Source: Cladophialophora immunda (Eukaryota; Ascomycota; Eurotiomycetes; Chaetothyriales; Herpotrichiellaceae). From it: DNA of 64,000 nt. Positions 52,867-64,000 of this stretch are shown here, one piece after another. The notes beneath the pieces were generated by a model. That model had not been told where the DNA came from and did no database searches. It worked only from the letters and a program-made list of their open reading frames with translations. Made by a program: the position numbers and the translations under genes. Where the stretch lies: positions 1,049,720-1,113,719 of the forward strand of contig NW_015622543.1 of the NCBI RefSeq assembly GCF_000835495.1. Direction: 5' to 3'. Positions within the stretch are counted from its first letter, which is position 1, and each line of letters opens with the position of its first letter.

Positions 52867-54553
52867 ATGGCGTCTGCTACTGCTGCCAACTTCAAGGTCT
52901 TCGGAAAATACTACAACATTATAGATGGCAAGCTCACCGTGACACCCAATACAACACATAACATCAATCCAGCCACATGTGAGACAAACCCACCGGTGCC
53001 GTTATCAAGACCAAAGGACGTTGATGATGCCGTGAATGCTGGCAACCGGGCATTCAAGCTCTGGGCTAAGGTTCCATTTACACAGCGAAGGAAGGCTGTG
53101 CTCGCCTTCGCAGACGCAATTGAGAGTCATCAAGACGATTTTGCCAAATTGTTGACACAGGAGCAGGGGAAGTCGGTATGTGCATCATCTAGTTCGTTCG
53201 GTGATGGCCACTCTGACTTGTTTAGATCACATTTGCTCAAGGCGAGGTCCTTGCGACGACAGGATGGATTCGAGTGCTTGCCGACATCGAGTTGAAGGAC
53301 GAGATTATAGAAGAGACGGACGAAAAGTTAACAATCACGCGATATACACCGCTGGGCGTTGCCGTCGGTATCGTCCCTTGGAACTTCCCCATACACATCT
53401 CCTGTGCGAAGATTATACCTGCAGTCTTGACCGGGAACCCAATCATCATTAAGCCGTCGCCGTTCACACCATATTGCAACCTAAAGCTTGTCGAACTGGC
53501 CCAACAATTTTTCCCTCCAGGCGTTGTACAAGCGCTGAGCGGCGACGACAATCTCGGACCTTGGCTCGTGGCACATCCGGGGACTCCCAAGATCAGCTTC
53601 ACCGGCTCGACTGTAACCGGTAAGAAGGTCTTAGCAAGTGCCAGTGATGAGATCAAGAGAGTTACGCTTGAGTTGTACGAGTTTCCCTCCCGGATTAGTG
53701 TGTCTGAATTGCTAACTCTTTGTCCAGGGGAGGCCTCGATCCAGCTATTATCTGCCCCGATGTCAATATCCAGTCAATTATACCGCAGGTATGGAATATA
53801 ATCTTTTGCTTACACTTCTTTTGAACATCTATGTTTGTGAAGAATATCTCTAACATATCCTAGGTGGGCCTTGCTGCGTTCATCAACTCCGGGCAATTGT
53901 GCATGGCAATCAAACGAGTCTACGTCCACGAAGACATTTACGACGAATTTCTTCGTTCCCTCATTGAACACACCAAGCAGCTTAAAGTCGGCAATGGCAC
54001 GCAGGCGGATGTGTTTTTTGGACCAGTCCAAAACAAGACACAGTATGAAAAGGTCAAATCTTTCTTTGCCGATTTCGCGCGAGAAAACACGAGTCTTGCT
54101 ATGGGCGGCCACAACCAGCCAACCAAGGGTTATTTCATAAACCCTACTATTGTCGACAGACCGTCCGACACGTCAAGGGTTGCCAATGAAGAGGTCTTTG
54201 GTAAGTGAGCTCATTTACTACGATTCATGACATCTAACATAGAAACAGGCCCTGTTCTGCCTTTGATGACGTGGAAGACAGAGGAAGAAGTCATTGCCAG
54301 GGCTAATAACACGAAAATGGGCTTGGGAGCCTCTGTATGGTCAAATGATATTGAACGAGCCAACAGAATTGCGGAGCAGCTAGAGGCTGGCAGCGTTTGG
54401 GTCAACAATCACTTCGAGCCCAACCCGAGAGCGGCCCTCGCTGCATTTAAACATAGTGGACTTGGTTCGGGAGCTGGTGTGAGTGGAATGCGTGAGTTCT
54501 GCAATCCTCAGACCTTGTATCTCAGAAAGGTGAAACAAGAGAGTAAGCTGTAA
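52867..54553 (+). CDS. NAD(P)-dependent aldehyde dehydrogenase
   Basis: The model is join(52867..53175,53226..53674,53728..53788,53864..54200,54249..54553), 486 residues in five exons. The active site is complete: VPWNFPIHI with the conserved Asn, KPSPFTPYCNLKL for cofactor binding, FTGSTVTGKKV, the general base Glu in LELGG, and the nucleophile Cys in FINSGQLCMA. EEVFGPVLPLMTW and GLGASVWSND follow in the C-terminal half. After the LELGG glutamate the usual GGNDPAI reads GGLDPAI, a mild change. The third exon is only 61 bases. The enzyme oxidises an aldehyde to the acid, most likely the product of the divergent GMC enzyme, in the cytosol. Confidence 0.92.
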
Positions 54554-55573
54554 GCTATGGACTCACGAGGCAGAGAAGAACACTGCATCTTGATTGAAGT
54601 TGATTCCTTGCGAACCCTCTGTCCACATGGTCAGTACCCTCAATGAAAGGTTTGCAGACGCTCCTAGTTTGAAGACAGCATAGCTAGCACTAGGGAATAA
54701 ATCCGTGTTATGCACAACGAAGTGGCAGCGCTAGTCGTCGTAATCGAATTGTGCTCGTCAAATGGAGCCCTTGTCAACGTTCTGGGGACGTTCGGACCAT
54801 GGAGCTCCGGCTTCGGCAGAACGCCGAAGTCTCATAGTCTGCCCGCTTCGTTAGAGCCCGGAATGTCAGGAGAGGAAGATCTCGGCGCCGGTCGCGAAAA
54901 GAGGGGGGGCTGCTCCAATCTCCCTAGGCAAAACCCGGATGGGCCTAGGTACTCCATATAATTACTCCGTACTCCGTACCCCGGATTATCATTAGCTTTA
55001 ATTGGTTATGATGTGGAGCCTGTTCAATGGTTGAAGTTTAATAGTTTGTTCGACGCAACTTCAGGAGACGGAGAGCTGACAGGTTTTCATACAACGGGTA
55101 ACTGTATTCTGTCTGTGTGACATCAAGAATAACCTGGAAGATAACTGCTCATCAGTAGATAATGCCAATTGTAATGACAAAGCGCAGAGATGTACCATTT
55201 GGTATCAACAGCTCTTTCGTCTTACAGTTACAGGCGACTTGAGTGTTGGCGTCCCCTGCACGCCGGAATAGGTGAATATGCATTGACCACTGTTACCCAT
55301 CAACCTGAATTCATGTTCTGGACCCTGTCGGAAGTATGTGCTTCGCATAGCTTTACCCGCCTGAATCTCGCTTCAGCCCCAATAAGGGCAATTGCTCTTG
55401 GACGGTAACGCTCCGTGTTGTCTTGAGTCTAGCAGTAAGGCTCTACTATAAATATCCGCGCTTGCCATTTGGTTTTCTGTACTCGAATGCTCCAGCTGCG
55501 AGTCTGCAAACTGAACCAAGTCTCCCATATCAATTGAACAACTTCACACCAGTGACTTCTCTACTATTTCACT
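54554..55573. other. Intergenic region
   Basis: About 1 kb. A tandem ACTCCGT motif (TACTCCGTACC region, about 54962-54980) lies here, and a TATA box for the transporter gene at 55447. No gene supported. Confidence 0.5.
55447..55454 (+). promoter_or_regulatory. TATA box of the TRI12-type transporter gene
   Basis: TATAAATA about 120 bases upstream of the ATG at 55574. Confidence 0.5.
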
Positions 55574-57633
55574 ATGTCTATCCAAGCAGACTCTCAACTG
55601 GAAGTTATCGTTAAGCAAAACTCAACTGACAAGCACGAGCATGTGCTGGAGCAGATGGATGAGAAGGATGTGCACACGGAGCATGTCCAAGACATTCAGC
55701 AGAATTATTCTTATGATGATGAAGACGAGGAGCCAGAGCTCCATGCTACAACCTGGATTGCCCTTGGTAGCATGTGCCTCCTGATTCTGGCCGTCCTCTT
55801 TGCTCTGCAAGGCCCTCCTACCGTGGTGAGTGATCTTGACAACTGCCAGTAGCCTCGACAGACGTTTTCTAACTTCATATAGCTCACCTGGATTGGGGAG
55901 GATCTGCACAATTCGAAGGCCACCGCTTGGATCCCAACTCCATTGTCGCTTCTACAAGCGGTGATATCTCCTTTTATTTCTTCCGTGGCGGACAAGTTCC
56001 AAGTCCGCAAGCCTTTGCTCATGAGCTGTGTCATTCTGCCATTTATCGGATCAGCTATTGCGCCCGGATCCAGCAACATCTACCGCGTCATCGTTGCACA
56101 GATTTTCATTGGATTTGGCTTGGCTTTGGTTCCGCTCTCATACTGTATTTCGAGTGAGATCGTGCCGAGAAGATGGAGACCGAGTATTCCCCCCTCTCTG
56201 GCACGGTCCGGCTACTGTCTGTCGACTAACATGGACATCAGTATCACAAGCGATCATCAACTTCGCAGCGGCTATCGGCGCCTGTCTTGCCCCGATTACT
56301 ATCGGAGGACTGACGAAGAAGAATCCACATACAGGATGGCGCAACTTCTATGTACGATCATCTCAATCCATCTTGTGCGTTCTACAGCTGACTATATGAA
56401 CCCTAGTGGGTCCAGTGTGCGCTTTGGGGTGCCACGGCCGTAGGTATCTTCATCGGCTATAAGCCACCGAAGCGACATACTCGTTACGATCACCTGTCCT
56501 TCTTCCAGAAGCTGATGGCCGTGGATGTGGTTGGACTTTCCCTCTACATCGCCGGGTTGACGTTGTTCATGACAGGCGCGAATCTAGGCGGTGGGCTTGC
56601 AAGCTGGACGGACGTTCGCACCTTGGCCCCCCTCGTCACCGGCTGTGTCCTCCTCGTCTCATTCATCCTCTACGAGTGGCTGGGCACAAAGGAAGGGATC
56701 CTCAACCATGAGCTATTCCGAGGAGGCAAGGCCCGTGGCCGAACGTTCGCGATCTGCGTCTTTTTCCTGTTTGTCGAAGGTGCATTATTTTTCCCATTTT
56801 TGATTTTCTATCCTCTCCAGTAAGCACCACCATGCTCTCCCAAGGTCACTCATATCCGATCGGTTCAGCTGACTAGTATCTCCAGGACTTCTGCCCTATT
56901 TGAGAGTGACCCGCTCCTTCTGGCTGCACGTGAGCAGTCATTCTGGGCTGGAACTGGAGTTAGTACCCTTCTATGGGGATACGCAAGCACCAAACTGAAA
57001 CGCCTGCGCGAACCTATCTTTATTGGCTTCGTCATCTTCCTTGCTGGTATGGTGGGTATCACTACTATCGAGCCCGACGACTCAGTCAGCTCTGTAGTCT
57101 TCTCGACTTTGGCCGGCATTGGCTGGGGTTCGCCGCTGATCCTGGTTATCGCAGCGGTGCAACTGGCCACACCACATCATATTTTCATCACGGCAACGGC
57201 CGTCACCGCCGCATCTCGAGCCCTTGCTGGTACTATCTTCACAGCTATTCTCACAGCGGTGTTGAACAACAACCTCGCAAGTAAACTTGGGCCCTATATC
57301 TCAAAGGCGGCCTTGAAGCAGGGCTTACCGAAAAGCTCAATCAATGCTTTCATTGCGGCCGTCGAAGCCAGAAATGCCACCACACTGGCCGCTGTGCCTG
57401 GAGCAACACAAGCTATCATCAGCGCAGGCCTTTCCGCCCAAAAGAAGGCCTATGCGGAGTCACTCAGGACGGTATTCATCATCACGCTACCATTCGGCCT
57501 GCTGGCTTGCATCGCATGCCTGTTTATGAGCGACTTGCGAAAGGAAATGAACTATATTGTGGATGCGCCATTGGAGCACTTGACTGCGAAACATCATCAC
57601 AACGTCAATGAGAGCCAAACCAAGGAACCATGA
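55574..57633 (+). CDS. MFS exporter of the TRI12 / siderophore-type group
   Basis: The model is join(55574..55825,55883..56183,56242..56351,56407..56819,56886..57633), 607 residues in five exons. A long acidic, His-containing cytosolic head precedes about fourteen helices. Characteristic parts are TTWIALGSMCLLILAVLFALQGPP, SVADKFQVRKPLL after helix 2, VAQIFIGFGLALVPLSYCIS, the block GWRNFY joined to WVQCALWG, and GWGSPLILVIAAVQLATPHH. These match the TRI12 (PF06609) group, named for a trichothecene efflux pump but found in many clusters and in siderophore-like transport. It is likely in the plasma membrane and exports a small molecule, possibly a product or toxic intermediate of the neighbouring enzymes. 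The second intron's donor (GTATTC) is unusual but preserves frame and family fit. Confidence 0.87.
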
Positions 57634-58102
57634 TAGTGCACATGACAGAATGTCGGATCCGGAATGGTAGAGATAGTTCGTCACTGCTCGACTATATCGC
57701 AGCTCGGTCTGCGGCCCAGATTCATGTAAGAAGGGACGAAAAAACACGTTGGGGCAGTCAGAACTGCTTACCACGAGGCAGGACGCAGAGAACCGAGACG
57801 TAGCATGCTTCATAGCTGTATCTATGGCGAGGAGATGATATAGGATGACACTGGGGAATTACTGTCACACCAAAATTCTGAGCGTGAATGCAATATATGG
57901 ACGCAAACATTTCCAGTGGTCATCGGCCATCCACCGAGTCTGCCCGGCGATGCTACATTGCGGAGGTTGACCTCGGATTTAGGAGATATGTCAGCAGTAT
58001 AAGAACACAGAAATGCCTGCTTCAACATACACTACGCTCAAAATCATTGCAAACGAAGAAGCGTTAGCAAGAGCGACGCCCAAGTAGTCATTGTTGCGAA
58101 AA
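57634..58102. other. Intergenic region
   Basis: About 470 bases. No feature recognised. Confidence 0.5.
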
Positions 58103-59134
58103 ATGCCGGACCTCGATATCACTTCGACATACAAACTCAAGACAGGCTATGACATTCCTGTCTTGGGATTCGGGGTAAATGGATCAATATGCCAATCATT
58201 CTGGCAGGATCTCAGCTAACGATTTCCATGTCGCAGACTGCTGGCGACGTATCCGATAATTATCAGATGAACGCCGCAGAAGGCCAGATCGCCGTGCTCG
58301 AGGCCCTTAAAGTTGGCTACAGACACATCGATTCCGCCCAGATGTACGGAAGCGAAAAGTGTTGCGGTGACGCCATTCAACAAAGTTCGGGCGCCCGCGA
58401 CCATATCTTCTTCACCTCCAAAGTCCAGTCGGGCGGCGGGTACGATGTGACCAAAGCCGCGATAGAAAGCGGACTCAAGGAATCAAATCTGGGGTATTTC
58501 GACCTATATCTGATCCATGCGCCGTACGGTGGCCCCGAAACCAGAAAGGGCGCATGGAGGGCCATGGTTGAAGCCAAACGCGACGGAAAGATTCGGTCTT
58601 TGGGCGTCTCGAACTATGGGATCCATCACTTGCAGGAACTTGAAGATTATATCAGCGAACTCGAACAGCAGCTTGGGAAGGGCAACGGCGGAGAGATCAG
58701 CGTCGGGCAGTGGGAACTGCACCCATGGCTGGATCGAAAGGAGATCGTGAAGTGGTGTCGCGCCCGCAACATCATAGTCGAAGCCTACTGTCCTCTGATC
58801 CGGGGACGAAGATTTGAAGAGCCTGCTCTCAAGCCCCTGGTGGAGAAGTATGGTAAGACTGCCGCTCAGGTGCTACTTCGCTGGAGCCTACAAAAGGTCT
58901 GTTGTTCTATATGCTACCACCACCGCCAGCGTGGAAATGGTGTCTACCTTACTCATAGACTAACTAAACTACTAGGGTTATGTTCCCTTGCCGAAAAGTG
59001 TGACACCAGCCAGGATCGCATCCAATGCTGATATCTTTGACTTTTCCCTGACGGAAGACGAAATGGCCAGCCTTGAGACCGGCGACTATGCGCCCTGCAC
59101 CTGGGATCCTACAGTGAGTTCGCTCAGCGACTGA
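58103..59134 (+). CDS. Aldo-keto reductase (AKR, glycerol-dehydrogenase/GCY-like type)
   Basis: The model is join(58103..58174,58237..58896,58976..59134), 296 residues. The catalytic set is intact: Asp and Tyr in HIDSAQMYGSEKCCG, Lys in FFTSKVQ and His in LYLIHAPYGG. GKIRSLGVSNYG and GYVPLPKSVTPARI are standard AKR landmarks for substrate and NADPH binding. The first exon provides the N-terminal strand TYKLKTGYDIPVLGFG. The ending YAPCTWDPTVSSLSD fits family length; a GTGAGT donor close to the stop leaves open an alternative longer 3' end. The enzyme would reduce aldehydes or ketones to alcohols with NADPH, the reverse direction to the GMC and aldehyde dehydrogenase pair. Confidence 0.88.
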
Positions 59135-60262
59135 GTCGGGAAATACCACTCCCGGCAAGTGATCAGTCGTCAAAGAATATAGGTTATCCAAGAGCTCGAG
59201 CTCCATTGTGTGGTTCCGTTGCGCACCGAAGAGAGAAACAGATCACTCAACTGCTCGAAAATTGGCGGCTCATGCAAGCAAGTCTCGAAGCATTGAATCA
59301 GGCTGCAATTGCTAGCTCCACGTCGCCAGCATTTAACGCCGCGCAAGTACACCCGATTCTCACGCAGTCTCAACAGCTTCCTCGATCACGAAATTCCCTT
59401 GATCCCCGACAGAGAGTCCATTACCTTGCGACTTTCACTCTGAGGCCTTGGTGCACAGTGCTGTAGAATAGATACCACCCTGCCTTGGCGAAATAGTTGA
59501 AATTGGAAAGACCTACCCATACCCGAAATTGCCGCGATGGGAATGTCGGACTGTTCCCGACCATAACGATTCGTGGCTCGAACCCGTAACAGCTTAAATC
59601 CGAGCCATCTCGAATGCTCGGCGTTAATGTCGAATATGGTACGAGAATCTCTCCTCCTGCTCCGAGCAATCTCAAAGCAATAGCCGCTTCCGGACAGTGG
59701 ATCTTACCGAAAAATTGAACAAGACCGTGCTGATGGGGGTTAACACGACACACCTAGTAGAGCGCAGGAAGTGTGTAGCTTCGACCGCCTCATTCTATGG
59801 CCAAAGTCTGCCATCCAGCAAATCTGCCTACGTACTTTGGTCCAATTCTGAACAGGGCATCGGACACCAGTCATACGAAAGGTTGTGCTAAAGAGCACTA
59901 GACTAGGGAGGGCCTGTGAGTTGTGATAATAGGACATGGGGTATAGAGGAGCTGACACCCACAAACCGCCAATGACCATTTCTTGGCCTCGGTTTCTTTC
60001 CGCTGGCGGGCCAACATCAGCGTGCTCGTTCTGATAGCCAGAAGTGCTCGCAGACATTGAAACCATCCTTCTGTCTTTTCGTCAGACAATGATGAACACT
60101 GTGGAGTCAACCTAAGCGGTATGTGCCCACCACCGTGTTGCTTGACCCTGGCATCCCATACCATTTGGCACGGTTTGGGAGCCGCATGGCCTTTTAATAC
60201 CCTTCACGCCTTGCTCAAGGCCAGGGTATCCTGCCTGGGTCCAGACAATAATCCTGATCACG
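59135..60262. other. Intergenic region
   Basis: About 1.1 kb. A 110-codon minus-strand stretch (59421-59753) and several short frames occur, but none shows a family feature or sound splice structure. Confidence 0.45.
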
Positions 60263-61565
60263 ATGCCCAAAGCAGTTTCTATTTCTCAAGTCCCCGGCAA
60301 GCCAGGTCAGGTATACTACCCACTCCGGATTGACGAGGTGAGCCGGCCCGATCCAAAGCCGAATGAGCTGGTCATCAAGCTCCATGCGTAGGTTCTGTCT
60401 TTCCTTCACAAGAGAACATCGACTCAAAGTCATTTGTCATTCTGTGCCACACTGCACAGCATTCTTTGCCGCTGACTCCGTGGCTTTAGTGCCGCCATCA
60501 ACCACCGTGACCTCTTTATCCGGCAGCACCTCTACCCAGCCATTGCATTCGGCACACCCTTGCTCGCCGACGGCTGCGGGAGGGTTGTTGCTATTGGCTC
60601 TGCCGCCAACCCCTCGTGGCTGAACAAGCGTGTCGTCCTGAATCCAGGTACTGGCTGGAACGACTCCCCCGATGGACCGGAAGCTCAAGGAGGGTACAGG
60701 TTGATGGGTGGAACCAGGAGCAATGGAGTCGGTACATTACAAGAGTACTGCGTGATTGATCAGGGCGAGGTGGAAGAGGCGCCGCCTCATCTTTCAGACG
60801 TGGAATGTGCTGCGATACCATTGGCGGGTCTCACTGCATGGCGGGCGGTGATGGTCAAGTGTGGTGCGCGAAATCTCGGACCTGGCAAGTATGATTCGCA
60901 CCGGTGAGAGCGAGGATGAACGCTGCTAACTCAGAACAGGAATGTATTGATCACGGGCATTGGCGGAGGCGTTGCATTAATGGCATTGATGTTCGTCGCG
61001 GGGACCGGCGCCAACGCGTGGGTAACAAGCGGTAACCGGGCCAAGATAGACAAGGCCGTAGATCTGGGAGCGAAAGGTGGTGTAAGTTACAAAGACAAGG
61101 AATGGGTAAAAAAGTTGTTGGATCTGTTGCCAGAAGCAAACCAGCGCTTCGATGCGATTGTGGACGGCGCAGGCGGGAACATCATTGAGATGGCGCCAAA
61201 GTTACTCAAGGTATGTGAACATTGGGATATGAACACCAAGGGAAGACTGATCCTCATGCTCGCAGGATGGAGGTATTGTATCCGTTTATGGCATGACAAC
61301 AGGCCCGAAGATGCCGTTCGTGATGCAGGCGGTGCTGAAGAACATTGAGGTCAAAGGCTCGACAGCCGGCAATCGCAAAGAGTTCAGAGATATGATGCAA
61401 TTCGTCCATGAGAAACGAGCGCGACCAGTCGTAAGTCGAGTGGTGAAGGGGATGGAGAATTTGGATGGAATCGATAGTCTATTCGACGACATGAAACAAG
61501 GGAAGCAATTGGGCAAACTGGTAATCCAGATGGAAACGGCAAAGGAAAGAGGAAGTATGCTATAA
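60263..61565 (+). CDS. MDR-superfamily oxidoreductase (zinc-type alcohol dehydrogenase / quinone reductase-like)
   Basis: The model is join(60263..60387,60490..60888,60940..61210,61266..61565), 364 residues. The N-terminal GroES-like domain reads LHAAAINHRDLFIRQHLYPA, then GTPLLADGCGRVVAIGS. LSDVECAAIPLAGLTAWRAV is the hinge. KNVLITGIGGGVALMALMF is the Rossmann nucleotide-binding motif, and DGGIVSVYGMTTG follows the last intron. The usual zinc-ligand Cys/His pattern is only partly evident: HRD is present, but the four-cysteine structural-zinc lobe is absent. It looks like a medium-chain reductase of the YogA/quinone reductase side. It would interconvert carbonyl and alcohol, or reduce a double bond, with NADPH. 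The GT donor at 60889 is preferred over a nearby GC donor because it restores GPGKNVLITG. Confidence 0.87.
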
Positions 61566-62383
61566 CATTCGGAGGTGATGGCGTGATGCCAGTCTAATAT
61601 CTCCAAGCCGCATATTAGCCTTCTCGGTGTCTCCATTAAGCCATTAGGTGGTTATTAGCACCTAATCAAATAGTGATAAGGCTTGATAAAAACTTGGAAA
61701 GCGGTCTCGACTCTCGAAGAGTCCAAAGGAGATTATACATTGTGTTGTTCCAGCCAGATCTCATGTTCCAGAAAGACCATCCAGCCCAGATACTACGCAG
61801 GGAAGAGTTGAGGATGGATTGGCCTTGAATGTGCCGGTGTAGTCTTGTGGTTGCACCTTTGGCGATGATCGAAACGGAAAGCAGGTCAGCTAGGCGGTCT
61901 CTTCCTCGGTTTCTCTGGGGCAGAGCATACGGTGTCAAGCCGAGATCAACCACCTAGACGGAGTGTCACCGTGATAGCAAGGGCGACCGTATCCAAGCCC
62001 CGTCACTATTGTTCTTCTGGTATCCGTAAAGCTGCCGGATAAGCCGTGTAAAGAGCAATAAGTGAGCACAGATTGTGGATCTGTGGCTGTCTCTCGCCAT
62101 TGAAGATCGTGGAAGTGAGACCAAAGCCGGTTTCTTGTTACAATTGCGAGAGGTCCAATGCACTGTGGCTCTGCATCGGATCTTAAGCCACAACATAACA
62201 CCGAGGAGCAAGTGCAATGCAGCTGAGTTCTTCCGTTGATACGAGATTTCATTTGCCACTCTGAGTTCTAGCGCCAATAGTCCGGATCATTGAGCTGCTC
62301 AGCCCGAGCATTTATGTAGGGCCTCGAAAGAGCATTCGCACTCATCTCATTAGAGCATCACGTACTCTATCTTATGGACTACA
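61566..62383. other. Intergenic region
   Basis: About 820 bases upstream of the acyl-CoA synthetase gene. Minus-strand frames of up to about 105 codons overlap in different phases and show no family feature. Confidence 0.5.
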
Positions 62384-64000
62384 ATGTCAAAATCCGGGAA
62401 ACCCCAAAAACGCCTTGCGATCACCCATGGGCCTCATCTTCCAGAACTACAGCACCTTACGTGGGGAGAGCTCCTTCGGCGACACTGTCGAAGACGTTCT
62501 AGCGATATTGCTCTGATATCTGCTCATGAAAATCAAGTCCTGACCTACAGCGAGCTCAACCGCCGTAGCGATATCTTGGCAGCGGCATTTCTTGATGCTG
62601 GGATACAGAAAGGGGACCGGGTGGCCATTCTCCTGGACAATCGCTCCGTTTATGTCGACGTAGGTGCTACTACTGTATCAGTGAACACTCTGAAACTGAG
62701 TCTTGTTACCAGATATTCTTCGCCTGCGCTAAGACTGGTGCAATTATCACCCTGCTCAACTTCGCTTATACACCGACAGAGTTGAGACATGCTCTGACTC
62801 TGACGAAAGCAAAACTTCTGATCACCGCTACCAGAACGGCTAGATATGATTATACCAAAGTTCTCAAGAACCTTGAACGCGACTTGGAGTCTCTGGAAAC
62901 GCTGGTCCATTTGTCAGATGTGCCGGCCGTCGACATCTCAGCAAGCTTCTCGTCTAAATCTTGCAGCTACACTGAATTTCTCCGACGAGGGTCAAAATGC
63001 GCAGTGTCTACAGAAGCTGCTGTGGCAGGGACGTCGGACTCGGACATCCTCAACATACAATTCACGAGTGGCAGTACAGGCATGCCCAAGGCAGCAGCTC
63101 TTACACACAGTGGACTACTCAATAGCGCCATCTATATCGGTCGGAACCTGGGTATTACAAATCGCGATCGAATCATCATTCCAGTGCCTCTATTTCATGC
63201 GTTTGGTTTGATAATGGGTTAGCAATCATCCCCGTATACGTTGAGAAGCTGACCTGGTGTAGGTCTTTGCACTTGTTTTGCAGCCGGTGCTGCGGCAGTT
63301 CTCCCTTCGGCGTACTTCGATGCTGGAATGGCACTGAGTGCTGTTGAGAAATACCATGGCACGGGCTTGTACGGTGTCACAACCATGTGGATTGACATGT
63401 TGTCACACCCCAAGTTTGCTTCAACCAAGCGTCAGTCGTTGAGGTAAGCCTGTGCAGCCCAAGGCGGTGGTTGACCTTGAAGAACCAAGCCAAGCCAACA
63501 GTCCTTAGGTTCGGCCTGATTTCCGGCTCTGCCTTGCCTGAGGGCCTCCTCGTACGTGTCGGAACCAAATTCCCCATTCCGCATCTCAACACGAATTGGG
63601 GCATGACCGAGCTCTCCTCAATAGTGACTATGACGACGGCCTCGGATCCAATGGAGAAGAAGATGAGGACTGCAGGGCGGTTACTTCCCAACTTCAGCGC
63701 GAAAATTGTGGAGCCAGACACAGGCAAATGCCTCCCGTGGGGACAGCGAGGCGAGATAGTCATCAGCGGGTACGGGCTCATGCACTCTTATTTCGGGGAC
63801 AAGGACAAGACGGCGCAGGTTTTGAAGCAACACCCCGAAGATCTACTTCCTGGACAGGCTGGACGAGACACCACTGGCCAGCTACGAGTATGGATGCACA
63901 CAGGGGACGAAGGGTATTTCGACCCCGATGGCTATTTTGTCATCACGGGGAGAATCAAGGACCTGGTCATTCGTGGCGGAGAAAACATCTCCCCCGTCGA
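62384..64000 (+). CDS. AMP-binding acyl-CoA synthetase/ligase, 3' end outside window
   Basis: The model is join(62384..62659,62713..63217,63263..63443,63509..>64000). The adenylate-forming core motifs are all in order: ILNIQFTSGSTGMPKAAALT (phosphate loop), VPLFHAFGLIMG, LISGSALPEGLL, NTNWGMTELSSI, and HTGDEGYFDPDGYFVITGR then IKDLVIRGGENISP (the hinge and A8 region). The sequence ends in the hinge before the C-terminal lobe with its catalytic lysine. It activates a carboxylic acid with ATP and would load it onto CoA. The order and spacing fit a free-standing acyl-CoA or aryl-CoA ligase better than an NRPS adenylation domain, though what follows is unseen. Its place after an aldehyde dehydrogenase suggests it activates the acid made there. 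Confidence 0.9.

Noticed and set aside
59101..59330. Alternative spliced 3' end for the aldo-keto reductase using GTGAGT at 59114
   Set aside because: The unspliced ending (CTWDPTVSSLSD) already has the family's normal length and sequence; the spliced versions give an unfamiliar tail.
59560..59620. tRNA-like B box (GGGTTCGAGCC on the minus strand)
   Set aside because: No matching A box, acceptor stem or anticodon arm can be folded at the right distance.
59421..59753. 110-codon minus-strand frame beside the aldo-keto reductase gene
   Set aside because: No recognisable motif, splice signals inconsistent, overlapped by equally long frames in other phases.
60885..60940. GC-AG intron in the MDR gene
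   Set aside because: A GT donor four bases further on restores the family sequence GPGKNVLITG, so a non-canonical donor is not needed.
62384..64000. NRPS adenylation domain
   Set aside because: Motif order and spacing fit a free-standing acyl-CoA synthetase; no carrier domain is visible, although the 3' end lies outside the window.

Overview
This window reads as nuclear DNA of a filamentous ascomycete (Pezizomycotina). The genes have short GT-AG introns of about 48-90 bases, often with CTAAC/CTGAC branch sites. There are four regulators of fungal type (three with Zn2Cys6 clusters), a fungal NACHT-WD40 receptor, fungal MFS families (maltose-permease type, DHA2, TRI12), and fungal transposon relics. 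I cannot name the species. There is no rRNA, convincing tRNA or CRISPR array, and no polyketide synthase or multi-domain NRPS in view. Exon structures below were read by hand from frames, splice sites and family resemblance; reading frame is preserved across every stated junction.

Left part (1-13.4 kb). A STAND/NLR-like NACHT-WD40 gene runs off the left edge with nearly identical 126-base WD40 units. Next come a broken Tc1/mariner-like transposase abutting a broken fungal conserved protein, and a DUF3716-type gene. A possible sugar-use group follows: a maltose-permease-type MFS transporter, an ARA2-like D-arabinose/L-galactose dehydrogenase and an XlnR/AraR-type regulator with five exons.

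Middle (14-43 kb). A dynamin-like GTPase appears to be spliced onto an FG-rich tail and a GLEBS-like (Gle2/Rae1-binding) motif, the feature I find most unusual. It is followed by an acyl-protein-thioesterase-like hydrolase, a decayed LINE, an acidic His/Asp-rich repeat protein, a small unknown protein and a 2-hydroxyacid dehydrogenase fragment. A Zn2Cys6 regulator, an SDR-like protein and a DHA2 exporter then lie together. Further right are a Gly/His/Tyr-rich protein, a head-to-head pair of metal transporters (CDF and CPC-type P1B-ATPase), an unknown polytopic membrane protein, an AKR13-like reductase and the conserved actin capping protein beta gene.

Right part (44-64 kb). Two regulators precede a dense run of redox and ligase genes: Ure2p-like glutathione S-transferase, GMC oxidoreductase, aldehyde dehydrogenase (divergent from the GMC gene), TRI12-type exporter, aldo-keto reductase, MDR oxidoreductase, and an acyl-CoA synthetase that runs off the right edge. 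Together they could take an alcohol to an aldehyde, an acid and then a CoA thioester, with reductive, conjugating and export side branches. This is a candidate catabolic or detoxification cluster whose substrate is unknown.
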